64,000 nucleotides of DNA from Desulfovibrio sp. ZJ369 (GCF_011039085.1 NZ_JAAKEI010000008.1:43774-107773); one strand, 5' to 3'; positions 43,457 through 52,521 are shown, counted from the stretch's first letter. Notes: generated by a model from the sequence alone, not told the origin. Made by a program: numbers and translations.

Positions 43457-45073
43457 ATGGACAATCCCCGCTGTGCTCCTTCGCCCTTGCCGGCCTCCGT
43501 CAATGTGCCCCGGCTTTGCGTGTCCGCCTTGTCCGGCGGCGGCGGCAAGACCCTGTTGTCTCTGGGGCTGGCGCGGGCCCTGGCGGGCATGGGCGTGGCC
43601 GTCAAACCTTTCAAGAAAGGGCCGGATTATATTGATGCGGCCTGGCTGTCCCTGGCTGCGCAATGCCCGGCCACCAATCTGGACCCGTACTTTCTGCCGC
43701 CGCCGCGCTTGCGCGCGCTGTTCGCGCATGCGGTCGCGGCTGTCCGGGCCGCGCGTCAGACGGGCGCGGACGGCGCGGCCCTGCCTCTGGCCCTGGTGGA
43801 AGGCAACCGGGGCCTTTTCGACGGGCTGGACGCGGCGGGTTCCTGCTCCACGGCGGAACTTGCGCGGATTCTGGCCTGCCCGATCCTGCTCAGCCTGGAC
43901 TGCACCAAGATGACCCGCACGGCCGCCGCGCTGGTACAGGGCATGCTCCATTTCGAGCCGGGTCTTTCCTTCTGCGGCGTGGTGCTCAATCAACTGGGAT
44001 CGTCCCGGCATGAAAGCGCGGTGCGCCGCGCGCTGGAGCAATACACGGATCTGCCCGTGCTGGGCGCAGTGCCGCGCCTGCCGGAAAATCCCCTGCCGGA
44101 ACGGCATATGGGCATTGCCTGCCGGGGAGAGACCCTGGCTGAGGATGCCGGGCGCATCCTGGACAGCCTCGCGGATCTGGCGCGCGCGCATGTGGATCTT
44201 GCGGCCGTGCTGGCCGCGGCCCGGGCGGCCCCGCCGCTGACGGTGGAAGGGCCTTTCTGGCCCGGACAAGAGGCCGGGGCGGCCGCGTCCCTGCACGCGG
44301 CAAGACCGCACAATGAAAGCAGCGCACTGACCAGCGCCGCGGCAACGGCTGCGCAAACGTCGCGGCACGCGGCCGCCGCTGCCGCGACAGCCGGGCCGCG
44401 CATCGGCTATGTGCGCGACGCGGCGCTCTGGTTTTACTATCAGGAAAATCTGGAGGCCCTTTCCCGCGCAGGGGCCGAACTGCTGTGTCTTTCCCTGCTG
44501 GATCACAGCGCGCCCTGGCCCGAACTGGACGGCCTCTACCTCGGAGGCGGCTTTCCCGAAGACAGCGCGCCGGAGTTGAGCCGCTCCCGGCATCTGACCG
44601 CGCTGCGCGGCCTCGCCAACGCAGGCGCGCCCGTTTATGCCGAGTGCGGCGGTTTCATGCTTCTGGCCCAAGGCATTGAACGCGAAGGGAGACTCTGGCC
44701 CATGAGCGGCGTTTTTCCGGTCACAGCCTGCTTTTGCCCCAAACCGCAGGGCCTGGGCTATGTGCGCGGCAGGGTGACGCGGGAGAACCCGTATTTCCCT
44801 CAAGGTCTGGAAGTGCGCGGACATGAGTTTCATTACTCGCGCTGCCACTGGAGCGGAGAAGCCCCGCTCTGCGCCCTGGATCTGGAGCGCGGCAAAGGCA
44901 TGGGCCAGATGGCGGGACGGTGCCGCGACGCCCTGATCCATAAGCGCGTCTGGGCCGGCTACACGCATATTTTTGCTCCGGCAACGCCCTGCTGGGCTCC
45001 TAACTTCGTGCTTGCGGCCCGGCGTTTCAGGGAGGAACAGGCAGCCGCACGGGGAGGGAGCCGCCTTGAGTGA
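43457..45073 (+). CDS. cobB: Cobyrinate a,c-diamide synthase (CobB/CbiA)
   Basis: The 538-residue enzyme has an N-terminal ATP domain with the P-loop SALSGGGGKTLLSLGLA, followed by FKKGPDYID. The C-terminal class I glutamine amidotransferase domain has the nucleophile in YAECGGFMLL. It amidates the a and c side chains of cobyrinate in cobalamin synthesis. An Ala-rich linker (about residues 275-312) makes it longer than most CbiA proteins. The next gene overlaps its last codons. cobS lies 6.6 kb downstream. Confidence 0.93.
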   Translation: MDNPRCAPSPLPASVNVPRLCVSALSGGGGKTLLSLGLARALAGMGVAVKPFKKGPDYIDAAWLSLAAQCPATNLDPYFLPPPRLRALFAHAVAAVRAARQTGADGAALPLALVEGNRGLFDGLDAAGSCSTAELARILACPILLSLDCTKMTRTAAALVQGMLHFEPGLSFCGVVLNQLGSSRHESAVRRALEQYTDLPVLGAVPRLPENPLPERHMGIACRGETLAEDAGRILDSLADLARAHVDLAAVLAAARAAPPLTVEGPFWPGQEAGAAASLHAARPHNESSALTSAAATAAQTSRHAAAAAATAGPRIGYVRDAALWFYYQENLEALSRAGAELLCLSLLDHSAPWPELDGLYLGGGFPEDSAPELSRSRHLTALRGLANAGAPVYAECGGFMLLAQGIEREGRLWPMSGVFPVTACFCPKPQGLGYVRGRVTRENPYFPQGLEVRGHEFHYSRCHWSGEAPLCALDLERGKGMGQMAGRCRDALIHKRVWAGYTHIFAPATPCWAPNFVLAARRFREEQAAARGGSRLE

Positions 45074-46313
45074 GACAGCGCGCGTTTCCGTGATTATCCC
45101 GGTCTGGAATCTCTGGAAGATGACCGCGGCATGTCTGCAATCCCTGGCCGGGCACACGCCCGCGGGCTTGGTGGAAGTGCTGGCGGTGGACAACGGCTCC
45201 GACGACGCCACGCTGACCGAACTGGAGCCGTTGGGCCGGGCTCTCTGGGGCGGGGCCTTCCGCCGGGTGCGCCTGCCAGAAAATCTGGGCTTTGCCAAAG
45301 CCTGCAATGCCGGGGCCCGCGTCGCCACGGCGGATCTGCTCTTTTTTCTGAATAATGACACCACCCTGACCCCGGGTTGGCTTGACCCCCTGATCCGGCT
45401 TTTTGACGATCCCGCTCTGGGCGCGGCCGGACCCCTGCTGCTCTATCCCGACGGCACTGTGCAGCACTGCGGCATTTATCTTACGCCTTTTCTGCGCGTG
45501 GGGCATCTTTACGAGCACTTTCCAGGCGATCATCCCGTGCCCCGCAAGGCGCGGCCATTGCAGGCCATCACCGGCGCGGCCATGATGCTGCGGCGAACGG
45601 TTTTTCAGGATTGCGGCGGCTTTTGCGAGGAATATATCAACGGCTTTGAAGATCTGGACCTCTGTTGCAGCCTGCGCCACAAGGGGCTCAAAGTGGCCGT
45701 GGCCGGACAAAGCGTAGTGTATCATCATGCCAGCCAGACGCCCGGCCGCTTTGCGCGCGACACGCAAAACGGCGGCCTGCTTCTGCGGCGCTGGGGGCAA
45801 AGCCTGCGCCCGGATCTGCACTATCTGGCGGCGCTTGACAAGTACCGTATGTGCATCGGGCCTTCGCTCTCCTGCTGGACGGCGCTGAGCGAGAGCCGGG
45901 AACAGGAGTTGAACGCCGCCTGCGCGGGCAGGGAGTTTGACGAAGCCGCCTGCCGGGCCCTGCTGGAGCAGGAGCCGCTGTGGCTCGGCGGCCGTTTGCT
46001 GCTGATGCAACGGCTGGAAGAACAGGGGCAAAGAACCGCGGCCCTGGCTGCGGGCATGGCGGCCCTGCGCTTTTTCCCCCAGGTTGCGATCCAGAGCCGG
46101 GTTTTGCGGCTGGCCCGCAAGGAGGGCTGGCACGACGTCCTGCCGTCCTTGATCCGCAACGTGCAGACGGAGGCGGAAGACAATGCCGATCGCTACCGGC
46201 CCCAGGTGCGGGAGGCCCGCCGCAGAGCGTATGCCGGGGGCGACATGGCGCTGGCCGATCTGCTCAACGCCTGGCTTGCGCGTTACGGAGCCGGGAAGGC
46301 GCAGGGGCTGTGA
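45066..46313 (+). CDS. Glycosyltransferase family 2
   Basis: The 415-residue protein has the GT-A fold (VSVIIPVWN, then EVLAVDNGSDD, LFFLNNDTTL and the GFEDLDLCCSLRHKG acceptor region), close to rhamnosyltransferase-like enzymes. The last 130 residues are an additional helical domain. A TTG start at 45066 is inferred: GGGAGG lies six bases upstream and the conserved fold begins seven codons later. It overlaps the end of cobB by eight bases. The acceptor and sugar are unknown. Confidence 0.82.
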   Translation: MSETARVSVIIPVWNLWKMTAACLQSLAGHTPAGLVEVLAVDNGSDDATLTELEPLGRALWGGAFRRVRLPENLGFAKACNAGARVATADLLFFLNNDTTLTPGWLDPLIRLFDDPALGAAGPLLLYPDGTVQHCGIYLTPFLRVGHLYEHFPGDHPVPRKARPLQAITGAAMMLRRTVFQDCGGFCEEYINGFEDLDLCCSLRHKGLKVAVAGQSVVYHHASQTPGRFARDTQNGGLLLRRWGQSLRPDLHYLAALDKYRMCIGPSLSCWTALSESREQELNAACAGREFDEAACRALLEQEPLWLGGRLLLMQRLEEQGQRTAALAAGMAALRFFPQVAIQSRVLRLARKEGWHDVLPSLIRNVQTEAEDNADRYRPQVREARRRAYAGGDMALADLLNAWLARYGAGKAQGL

Positions 46314-46392
46314 ACGTGGATTCCCCCGCGCCCTCCCGGTCATTGCGGCAGATTATGCCGAAATGCGCCGACGCCCCCAAAAAACAGGCTCC

Positions 46393-46540
46393 AGAGCATT
46401 CTTTGATTGAAAATATCCATTTTCAATCACTGCGCTGCCATCATTTCGCGTCCAGAACGCGGTCTGGACGCTCATTCGGCGCGGGCGCCAGCTAACGCTG
46501 TCGCCAGAGCGTTCAGCTCATTTCATGAGCAAAACGCTCT
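46393..46540. repeat. Dispersed compound palindromic element (C+E+A), copy 14
   Basis: It matches copy 7 at 20798 almost throughout, including the GCTGCCATCATTTCGCGTCCAG and GGACGCTCATTCGGCGCGGG blocks. Its right edge supplies the stop codon of the convergent lipoprotein gene. Confidence 0.9.
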
Positions 46541-46973
46541 ATTCCTGTGTGAAACGATACAAGCGCACGGCCAGGGGCTGAATATCGCGGCCGCCCATGG
46601 CCGAGACCACAAAGGCGTAATTCCGGCTCTGCCCGGCGGGCGGGCAGGGGCCGCGGTAGTGCCTGGTCAGGCCGCCTTCCGGAATGGTGCTTGTGCCGTC
46701 ATTGGGCCAGGAGCCGCCGCCGAAGAAGTTCTCCTGATCCCCGTATTCCACGAGACGCACGTCAAAATATGTCGTGCCCGCAGGAATGCCGGAGAGCTGG
46801 ATCTCAGGCGAGATGCGCGAGCAACGGTGTACATCGCGCAGGCTTACGGATATGGTCATGCCGTCTTGCGCGCCGTCGGCATCGTCCTTTGCGGCACAGG
46901 CAGACAAAAGCAGAGCCGCCAGAAGCACAGGCAGCATGGCCCTTGCGGCTCCACAGGATATGCGTAAAAACAT
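46539..46973 (-). CDS. Lipoprotein of the PEBP-like (YbhB/YbcL) type
   Basis: The 144-residue protein has a type II signal peptide with lipobox LLSAC (Cys at about 26). The mature part keeps landmarks of phosphatidylethanolamine-binding-like proteins: SPEIQLSGIPAGTTYFDVRL, then HYRGPCPPAGQSRNYAFVV. The ligand is unknown. As a lipoprotein it would be anchored in the outer or inner membrane. Family assignment rests on two motifs and could be wrong. The stop TAG is the edge of repeat copy 14. Confidence 0.65.
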   Translation of the reverse strand: MFLRISCGAARAMLPVLLAALLLSACAAKDDADGAQDGMTISVSLRDVHRCSRISPEIQLSGIPAGTTYFDVRLVEYGDQENFFGGGSWPNDGTSTIPEGGLTRHYRGPCPPAGQSRNYAFVVSAMGGRDIQPLAVRLYRFTQE

Positions 46974-47062
46974 CTGAGGCCTCCATGAGCAATTGCTTTC
47001 TTCAGCTTTTGAAAGGTATAACCAATAGTCATGGCTAAGACAACAACCATCAGGAGTCGTTT

Positions 47063-48253
47063 ATGTCAATTCTTGCCGACAGCGTGAGCGGGTATCTGGG
47101 GAATGCTTCCTGGATCCGCCGCATGTTCGAGGCCGGCGGTCAGCTCAAAGCGCGCTTCGGCGCGGAAAACGTCTATGACTTCAGCCTGGGCAACCCCGAT
47201 TTGCCCGCGCCCGCCGCTGTGGCCAGAGGGTTGCGCGCCTTCGCCGAGCACGCGGAAGAGCCCTTTGCCTTCGGCTACATGCCGAACGGCGGCTATCCAT
47301 GGGCCCGCGAAAAACTGGCTGCCCACCTCAGCGCGGAGCAGGGCGTCAGGCTCACCGCCGACGACGTGCTCCTGAGCTGCGGCGCGGCCGGAGGGCTGAA
47401 CGCCTTTTTGCGCGCCGTGCTCAATCCCGGCGAGGAAATGATTAGTTTCGCGCCCTACTTTGTGGAATACGGCTTTTATGTGGCCAATCACGGCGGCTCC
47501 TTCAAGGCCGTCATGAGCAAAAAGGATACCTTTGCCCCGGATCTCAGCGCTCTGGAAGAAGCCCTTACCGAGAAAACGCGGGTGGTGCTGATCAACTCGC
47601 CGCACAACCCCACGGGCGTGATTTACAGCCGCAAGGATCTCATTGCGCTGGCCAATCTGCTGGAGAACAAAAGTCAGGAATACGGGCGGCCCATCTGGCT
47701 CGTGGCCGACGAACCCTACCGCTTTCTGGCCTATGACGGGGCCGAAGTGCCCTCAGTGCTGCCGCTCTATCCCTATGCCGTAGTCATCAGCTCCTTTTCC
47801 AAAAACATGTCCCTGCCCGGCGAGCGCGTGGGCTATGTGGCCCTCTCCCCCCGTTTGCAGGAAAAAGCCGAGCTCATGGCCGGTCTGACCCTCGCCAACC
47901 GCATCCTGGGCTTTGTGAACCCGCCGGTGGTGGGCCAGCATCTCATGGCCGCGGCCCTGGGCAGTCAGGTGGATTTGTCGATTTACGCGGCCCGGCGCGC
48001 TGCCATGGGCGAGGTGCTCAAAAATGCGGGCTATGAATTTCAGATGCCTGCCGGAGCGTTTTATTTCTTCCCCAAAGCCCCGGGCGGCGACGACGTGGCT
48101 TTTGTCAACGCGCTTCTGGAAGAACGCGTGCTGGCCGTGCCCGGATCGGGCTTTGGCTGCCCCGGCTACTTCCGGCTGGCCTTCTGTGTGGAGGAACGGG
48201 TAATACGCAACGCGGCCGACGGTTTTGCCAGGGCCCGCGCGGCCTGCAACTAG
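47063..48253 (+). CDS. Class I/II pyridoxal phosphate aminotransferase
   Basis: The 396-residue enzyme has INSPHNPTGV, the PLP lysine K247 in SSFSKNMSLPGERVGY and a C-terminal FRLAFCV substrate-binding segment. It is of the aspartate/aromatic aminotransferase fold type I; the donor cannot be told from sequence. The start follows CAGGAG at good spacing. It is divergent from the PEBP-like lipoprotein. The stop TAG is the edge of repeat copy 15. Confidence 0.88.
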   Translation: MSILADSVSGYLGNASWIRRMFEAGGQLKARFGAENVYDFSLGNPDLPAPAAVARGLRAFAEHAEEPFAFGYMPNGGYPWAREKLAAHLSAEQGVRLTADDVLLSCGAAGGLNAFLRAVLNPGEEMISFAPYFVEYGFYVANHGGSFKAVMSKKDTFAPDLSALEEALTEKTRVVLINSPHNPTGVIYSRKDLIALANLLENKSQEYGRPIWLVADEPYRFLAYDGAEVPSVLPLYPYAVVISSFSKNMSLPGERVGYVALSPRLQEKAELMAGLTLANRILGFVNPPVVGQHLMAAALGSQVDLSIYAARRAAMGEVLKNAGYEFQMPAGAFYFFPKAPGGDDVAFVNALLEERVLAVPGSGFGCPGYFRLAFCVEERVIRNAADGFARARAACN

Positions 48254-48286
48254 AGCGTTTTGCTCATTTCAGTAGCAAAGCGCTCT
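48252..48286. repeat. Dispersed palindromic element (A module), copy 15
   Basis: AGAGCGTTTTGCT and AGCAAAGCGCTCT are the arms. It begins in the aminotransferase stop codon and lies 30 bases before the rhodanese start. Confidence 0.82.
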
Positions 48287-48315
48287 CACAGCATATATCC
48301 CAACGGAGAGAAACC

Positions 48316-48735
48316 ATGCGTGCTTTGTATTCGCGGCTGTCTGTCGCGCCTTTGCGCGCCCTGGCGGGGCTTGCGGTTCTGCTCTGTCTGCTCTTTCCGG
48401 CAACGGACGCTTCGGCCAGAGACGTCAGCGTGCAGGAGGCGGCGGCGCTTCTCAAATCCCCGCCCGCGGGCCTGATAATCATTGATGTGCGCACACCCGG
48501 AGAGTTTCGGCAGGGGCATCTGCCCGGCGCGCAGAATATGGATTTTTTCGGCGGCCGTTTTGACCTCCAGCTGGAGGCCATGCCCAAAGACCGGCCAGTG
48601 CTGCTCTATTGCCGCGCCGGGCAGCGTTCGGCCGGAGCGTATGAGGCTATGAGCAAAGCCGGAGCGGCCCATATTCTGCATATGAGTGAGGGCATTGAAG
48701 CCTGGCAAAAGGCCGGTCTGCCTTTGGAAAAATAA
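48316..48735 (+). CDS. Exported rhodanese-like sulfurtransferase
   Basis: The 139-residue protein has an N-terminal signal peptide (hydrophobic 12-30, ending DASA-RD) and a single rhodanese domain with catalytic C99 in YCRAGQRSAGAY. It would act in the periplasm on sulfane sulfur or as a thiol transfer protein. The substrate is unknown. GGAGAG precedes the ATG. A strong terminator hairpin follows 180 bases after the stop, overlapping the flgE promoter region. Confidence 0.85.
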   Translation: MRALYSRLSVAPLRALAGLAVLLCLLFPATDASARDVSVQEAAALLKSPPAGLIIIDVRTPGEFRQGHLPGAQNMDFFGGRFDLQLEAMPKDRPVLLYCRAGQRSAGAYEAMSKAGAAHILHMSEGIEAWQKAGLPLEK

Positions 48736-48888
48736 GCTGCGGCGCGCTGCGTTTTCTGCCTCTCGCCGCGCAGGCGGTTCCACGTTCCGATGCGGGATGG
48801 CGGCAGGATTTGCAGGGGCGGATCCTGCCTCTATCCCGCGTCGGGCTGTGATCCGGCTCCGGAAAAAGGCGCGGGCAGACGCAGGCGC
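48736..48888. other. Rhodanese-flgE spacer
   Basis: No gene is seen in this GC-rich spacer. The sigma-54 site and a hairpin lie just downstream. Confidence 0.4.
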
Positions 48889-48889
48889 C

Positions 48890-48905
48890 TGGCATGAATA
48901 CTGCT
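48890..48905 (+). promoter_or_regulatory. Sigma-54 promoter of flgE
   Basis: TGGCATG-N4-CTGCT matches the RpoN consensus TGGCACG-N4-TTGCW with two transitions, and the GG and GC are separated by exactly 10 bases. The predicted start is near 48916. Confidence 0.72.
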
Positions 48906-48911
48906 TATTTG

Positions 48912-48950
48912 GGGCAAAGAGGAAGTTTTTTCCCTTTGCCCGTTTTTTTT
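48912..48950 (+). terminator. Intrinsic terminator between rhodanese gene and flgE
   Basis: GGGCAAAG and CTTTGCCC, extended by GGAA/TTCC, form a hairpin followed by GTTTTTTTT. It ends two bases before the flgE ribosome site and overlaps the expected sigma-54 start point. Confidence 0.88.
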
Positions 48951-48964
48951 CGGGAGGCAGCAGC

Positions 48965-50464
48965 GTGAATTCGGCACTCTTTATCGGCGCCGTGGGCATG
49001 AAGGCCCTGAGCAAGGGCATGCAGGTCATCACCAACAACGTCGCCAATGTCAGTACCATCGGCTACAAGCAGCAGGACATCCTGTTCTCGGATCTGATTT
49101 ACACCAGTCAGGCCGGCATGGGCGAGTGGTGGAACGCGCAGGAAGATTCGCGCGTGGCCCTGGGCCAGACCGGCAAGGGCGTGCAGGTGGACAGCGTGCG
49201 CACGCTCTTCAGGCAAGGCGGCATGGAATCCAGCAATACTGTCACGGATATGGCTCTCAACGGCAAGGGCTTTTTCCAGGTGACGGACGGCGTGGATCTT
49301 TTTTATACCCGCGCGGGCAATTTCCGTCCCGACAACCAGGGCGTGCTGCGCACGCCCGCGGGCCTGGCCCTCAACGGCTACAAATATAATGAGGACGGCA
49401 GCCTGGGCGGCTTGCAGCAGGTCCAAATCGACAAATTCGCCACAATGCCCGCCAAAGCCACCAGTCAGGTGGATATGCGCTTCACGCTGGGGCTTGACGC
49501 CAATAGGAGCGAGGATCCCGCCAGCCCCTATTTCAGCCTGCTCGGCGCGTACGACGCCACGGCAGCCCCCCCACTTGCCTCCGGGACCTACGGCTATTCG
49601 CAGGACATCACGCTCTACGGAGCTGAAGGCGGCACGCAACAGGCCACGATCTATTTCGACAAAGCTCCCAACACAGGTCCGGGGTCGGTGGTGGAATATG
49701 TGATCGCCACCAAAGCCGCCGCGGCCGAGGACGGCACGACGCCGCCCGCCGGGCAGGGGCTGCTCATGAGCGGAACCCTGAATTTCAACAGCAAGGGCGA
49801 GCTTACGGACATGTCAGCCTTTACCCCGAACACGGAGGGCAGCAAGAATCTTGCGGACTGGACGCCTGCACCCCTGTCCGGGGGCTTGCCCCAGATGACC
49901 CTGAACGGGGCGGCCATGACCGTTAATTTCGGCATCAGCGCGGCCGGGGGCTGGCAAAATGCTCCGGCTTCGGCCGCGGACGTGGGCGTCAATCAAAATC
50001 TGCTGCCCTCCCTGGGCGAAGGAGCCGCGCGCGCCGCTGACGCCACCGTGTTCAGCAGCGCAGGCGCGTCCACCACGGTTCTTTCCCGGCAGAACGGCTA
50101 CGGCGAGGGCTTGCTGAACAGGATCAGCATTCTGGCCGACGGCACTGTGGAAGGGCGCTTTTCCAACGGCCAGAATCAGAACCTCTGGCAGATCCCGGTC
50201 TGCCGTTTCACCAGCGAGGATGGCCTGCGCAGGGAAGGCAACAATCTTTTTTCCGCCGGGCCCGAGACCGGGGCCATGGAAATGGGCGTGGCCGGCACGG
50301 AAAACTATGGCGCCGTGGTCGCCTACAATATTGAAACCTCCAATGTGGACATGGCCACGGAGATGGTCAACATGATCGTCACCCAGCGCGGCTTCCAGTC
50401 CAACAGCAAGGTCGTGACCACAGCGGATCAGATGCTGCAAAAGGCCATGGAGCTCAAGCGCTAG
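48965..50464 (+). CDS. flgE: Flagellar hook protein FlgE
   Basis: The 499-residue hook subunit has the conserved N-terminal SALFIGAVGMKALSKGMQVI and NNVANVSTIGYK rod/hook motif and the C-terminal helix VDMATEMVNMIVTQRGFQSNSK. The middle is variable surface sequence. The GTG at 48965 has GGAGG eight bases upstream. No other flagellar genes are in the window, so this flgE is separate from any flagellar cluster. A sigma-54 site upstream fits class-specific flagellar control. The stop TAG is the edge of repeat copy 16. Confidence 0.93.
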   Translation: MNSALFIGAVGMKALSKGMQVITNNVANVSTIGYKQQDILFSDLIYTSQAGMGEWWNAQEDSRVALGQTGKGVQVDSVRTLFRQGGMESSNTVTDMALNGKGFFQVTDGVDLFYTRAGNFRPDNQGVLRTPAGLALNGYKYNEDGSLGGLQQVQIDKFATMPAKATSQVDMRFTLGLDANRSEDPASPYFSLLGAYDATAAPPLASGTYGYSQDITLYGAEGGTQQATIYFDKAPNTGPGSVVEYVIATKAAAAEDGTTPPAGQGLLMSGTLNFNSKGELTDMSAFTPNTEGSKNLADWTPAPLSGGLPQMTLNGAAMTVNFGISAAGGWQNAPASAADVGVNQNLLPSLGEGAARAADATVFSSAGASTTVLSRQNGYGEGLLNRISILADGTVEGRFSNGQNQNLWQIPVCRFTSEDGLRREGNNLFSAGPETGAMEMGVAGTENYGAVVAYNIETSNVDMATEMVNMIVTQRGFQSNSKVVTTADQMLQKAMELKR

Positions 50465-50623
50465 AGCGTTTTTCTAATGAAATTAGAGCATTTTCACTTT
50501 GAAAATGCTCTGCTGACGCGAAAGCGGCAGCCGCCACAACGCGGCGTACATTCAGGCGAAAACCGCGTTTTTCGCCTGAATGCCACCTTTGACTTTCATA
50601 AAAAGTCAAAGGTAATCTGCTCT
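50463..50623. repeat. Dispersed palindromic element, inverted long form, copy 16
   Basis: A short A-type arm (50463-50485) is followed by an inverted D+B element, close in sequence to 29920-30057. It starts in the flgE stop codon and has TA on both flanks. Confidence 0.9.
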
Positions 50624-50769
50624 AGCTACGCTCTAAGGCATACGCTGCATCTTCCCTGCCGTGCCCACGGCTCCCTCTTGCGAGAGCGTCGCTTTTCCAG
50701 TATGCTGTTAAAAACTCTACTTTCACATAATTTCGCTTTTGGTCATCCGCCGAAGCGCAAGGTATCCTT
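50624..50769 (+). other. Upstream region of rex
   Basis: The region holds no gene. It turns AT-rich around 50700-50750, as expected for a promoter, but I cannot place -35/-10 boxes or a Rex palindrome with confidence. Confidence 0.4.
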
Positions 50770-51411
50770 ATGGCTAACCAGCCCAAAAGCAAGCACATCC
50801 CCCGCGCCACAATCCAGCGACTTGCCACCTATGTGCAGGTGCTTGAGAATTTTGCCCGCGACGAAGTGGAGGTCATTTCCTCCAATCCCCTGGCCGAAGC
50901 CTGCGGGGTCAACGGCTCGCAAGTCCGCAAAGATCTTGCCTACTTCGGCGAATTCGGCATCCGTGGCGTGGGCTATCATGTGACCTCGTTGATCGCTGCC
51001 ATCACCGCTTCCCTCGGCGTGGACCGCGAATGGCGCATGGCGCTGATCGGCGTGGGCAACCTGGGCAAGGCCATTTTGAACCACGGGGAATTCCGCGCCC
51101 GCGGCTTCAATATTGTGGGCATCTTCGACTGCGATCCCTTCAAAATCGGTGAAATTGTTCACGGCCTTGAAGTGCATTGCACGAAAGATCTCAAAGGCAT
51201 GGTGGCGGAACTGGGCATTGAGATCGGGATCATCACCACCCCGCCGGAACGCGCGCAACGCGCCGCCCAACACCTGATGGACGCGGGGCTGACATCGATC
51301 CTGAATTTCGCGCCTGCCCGCATTAAAGTGCCTGAACGGGTTCATGTGGAGTATGTGGATTTTTTTCACCATCTCTATGCCCTGGCTTTCAACCATACTC
51401 AAACCCGCTGA
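50770..51411 (+). CDS. rex: Redox-sensing transcriptional repressor Rex
   Basis: The 213-residue protein has a winged-helix DNA-binding domain (residues about 10-80, with SSNPLAEACGVNGSQVRKDLAYFGEFG) and a C-terminal Rossmann domain with the NADH-binding loop GVGNLG. Rex senses the NADH/NAD ratio and represses energy genes. In Desulfovibrio vulgaris, Rex controls sulfate adenylyltransferase. The spread of apr, qmo and flx-hdr genes in this window gives likely targets, though I found no clear operator in front of them. Confidence 0.95.
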   Translation: MANQPKSKHIPRATIQRLATYVQVLENFARDEVEVISSNPLAEACGVNGSQVRKDLAYFGEFGIRGVGYHVTSLIAAITASLGVDREWRMALIGVGNLGKAILNHGEFRARGFNIVGIFDCDPFKIGEIVHGLEVHCTKDLKGMVAELGIEIGIITTPPERAQRAAQHLMDAGLTSILNFAPARIKVPERVHVEYVDFFHHLYALAFNHTQTR

Positions 51412-51509
51412 AATTCCCCTGCGGCGCGCTTTGGCAGCCTTGCCGCCTCTCGGCCCAGGCAAGGCCGGGCCGCCGCTTTTCGCCTCCAGCGCAGACGCAT
51501 CTGAATAGT

Positions 51510-51544
51510 AGAGCGTTTAGCTAATTTCAGTAGCAAAATGCTCT
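51510..51544. repeat. Dispersed palindromic element (A module), copy 17
   Basis: AGAGCGTTTAGCT and AGCAAAATGCTCT are the arms, with TA on both flanks. It lies 99 bases after the rex stop and is not on a stop codon. Confidence 0.8.
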
Positions 51545-51693
51545 ATAGCTGCTTGCAAAGCACGGCACGCAGGCTTGTGTGGCCGGAGTCCGCAACAAGG
51601 ACGGGCGCGCTCGCCTTCAGCCCAAGCGTTCTTGCCTTTGCGCAAGCAGAAAATACTCCGAGAGACTGTTCCCGGCCCCGGACGGCATCAGAT

Positions 51694-52521
51694 ATGAGAC
51701 GATACGCAACACCTTTGCCGCCAAACCGAATGGCCGGGGCCGTCACAGGCAGGCTCGCGCATTTTCTGGATGCCCTGGCTTTTTTGAGCCGCCTTGCGCC
51801 GCCCCGCAGTTTTACGGACGCCTCTCTGATCGCGTGCGTGCCCTGGTTCGCCGCGGCGGGCCTGGTTCTGGGTTGCCTTTTTGCCTTGGCGGCCGCTCTG
51901 GCGCTGACTTTTTTCTCTTCCCTGGGCACAGGCCCCGTGGCGCACACGCTGGGCGCCCTGGCGGCGGCCTGGCTCTGGCTGGGACTGGAACTCTGGTGTA
52001 CGCGCGGCCTGCATTGGGACGGTGTGGCGGATCTGGGCGACGCCTGCGGCAGCGGCGCGCAAGGAGCGCGTTTTTGGGAAATTCTGCGCGACAGCCGCTT
52101 GGGAGCCTTTGGCGCGCTGAGTCTCTTGCTGGTTTTCAGTGGTCATTGGGTCGCTCTGGCCTGGCATCTGGCGGGCGGGCACTGGCTGGCTCTGGCGCTG
52201 GCTCCGGCCTGGGGCCGGGCCTGCGCTGTGTGGCTTGCGGCGTCCGCGCCCGCTCGTGAAAGCGCCTCCCTGGGCGGCCTGGCCTGCGCCGGGGCAAACC
52301 CCGCACTTTCACGCGCGTACGCGCTCGCCGCCGTGCTGTCGATCCTTGTCCTGTTCGCGTTCGGGCTCGGCTTCTGGCAGGGTCTGGCCCTGCTGGCCGG
52401 GCAATGCTGGCTCACGCGCCGTCTGGCCCGCCTCGCGCGCGCACACGGCGGCCTTTCCGGCGATTTTCTGGGCGCTGCCATTGAGTTGGGCCAGTTGTGG
52501 TTTTTGCTTGCCACGGTGTAG
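51694..52521 (+). CDS. cobS: Adenosylcobinamide-GDP ribazoletransferase CobS
   Basis: The 275-residue polytopic membrane enzyme joins alpha-ribazole to adenosylcobinamide-GDP, the last step of cobalamin assembly. Signature segments are FLSRLAPP near the start, the GLHWDGVADLGDACGSG metal-binding motif and DSRLGAFGALSLLL. The ATG at 51694 is a choice between it and 51730; neither has a strong ribosome site. I see no cobalamin riboswitch upstream. The stop TAG is the edge of repeat copy 18. Confidence 0.9.
   Translation: MRRYATPLPPNRMAGAVTGRLAHFLDALAFLSRLAPPRSFTDASLIACVPWFAAAGLVLGCLFALAAALALTFFSSLGTGPVAHTLGALAAAWLWLGLELWCTRGLHWDGVADLGDACGSGAQGARFWEILRDSRLGAFGALSLLLVFSGHWVALAWHLAGGHWLALALAPAWGRACAVWLAASAPARESASLGGLACAGANPALSRAYALAAVLSILVLFAFGLGFWQGLALLAGQCWLTRRLARLARAHGGLSGDFLGAAIELGQLWFLLATV

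Noticed and set aside
51545..51693. Cobalamin riboswitch before cobS
   Set aside because: No B12-box (GCCACTG or AGCCAGG-type blocks) could be found.
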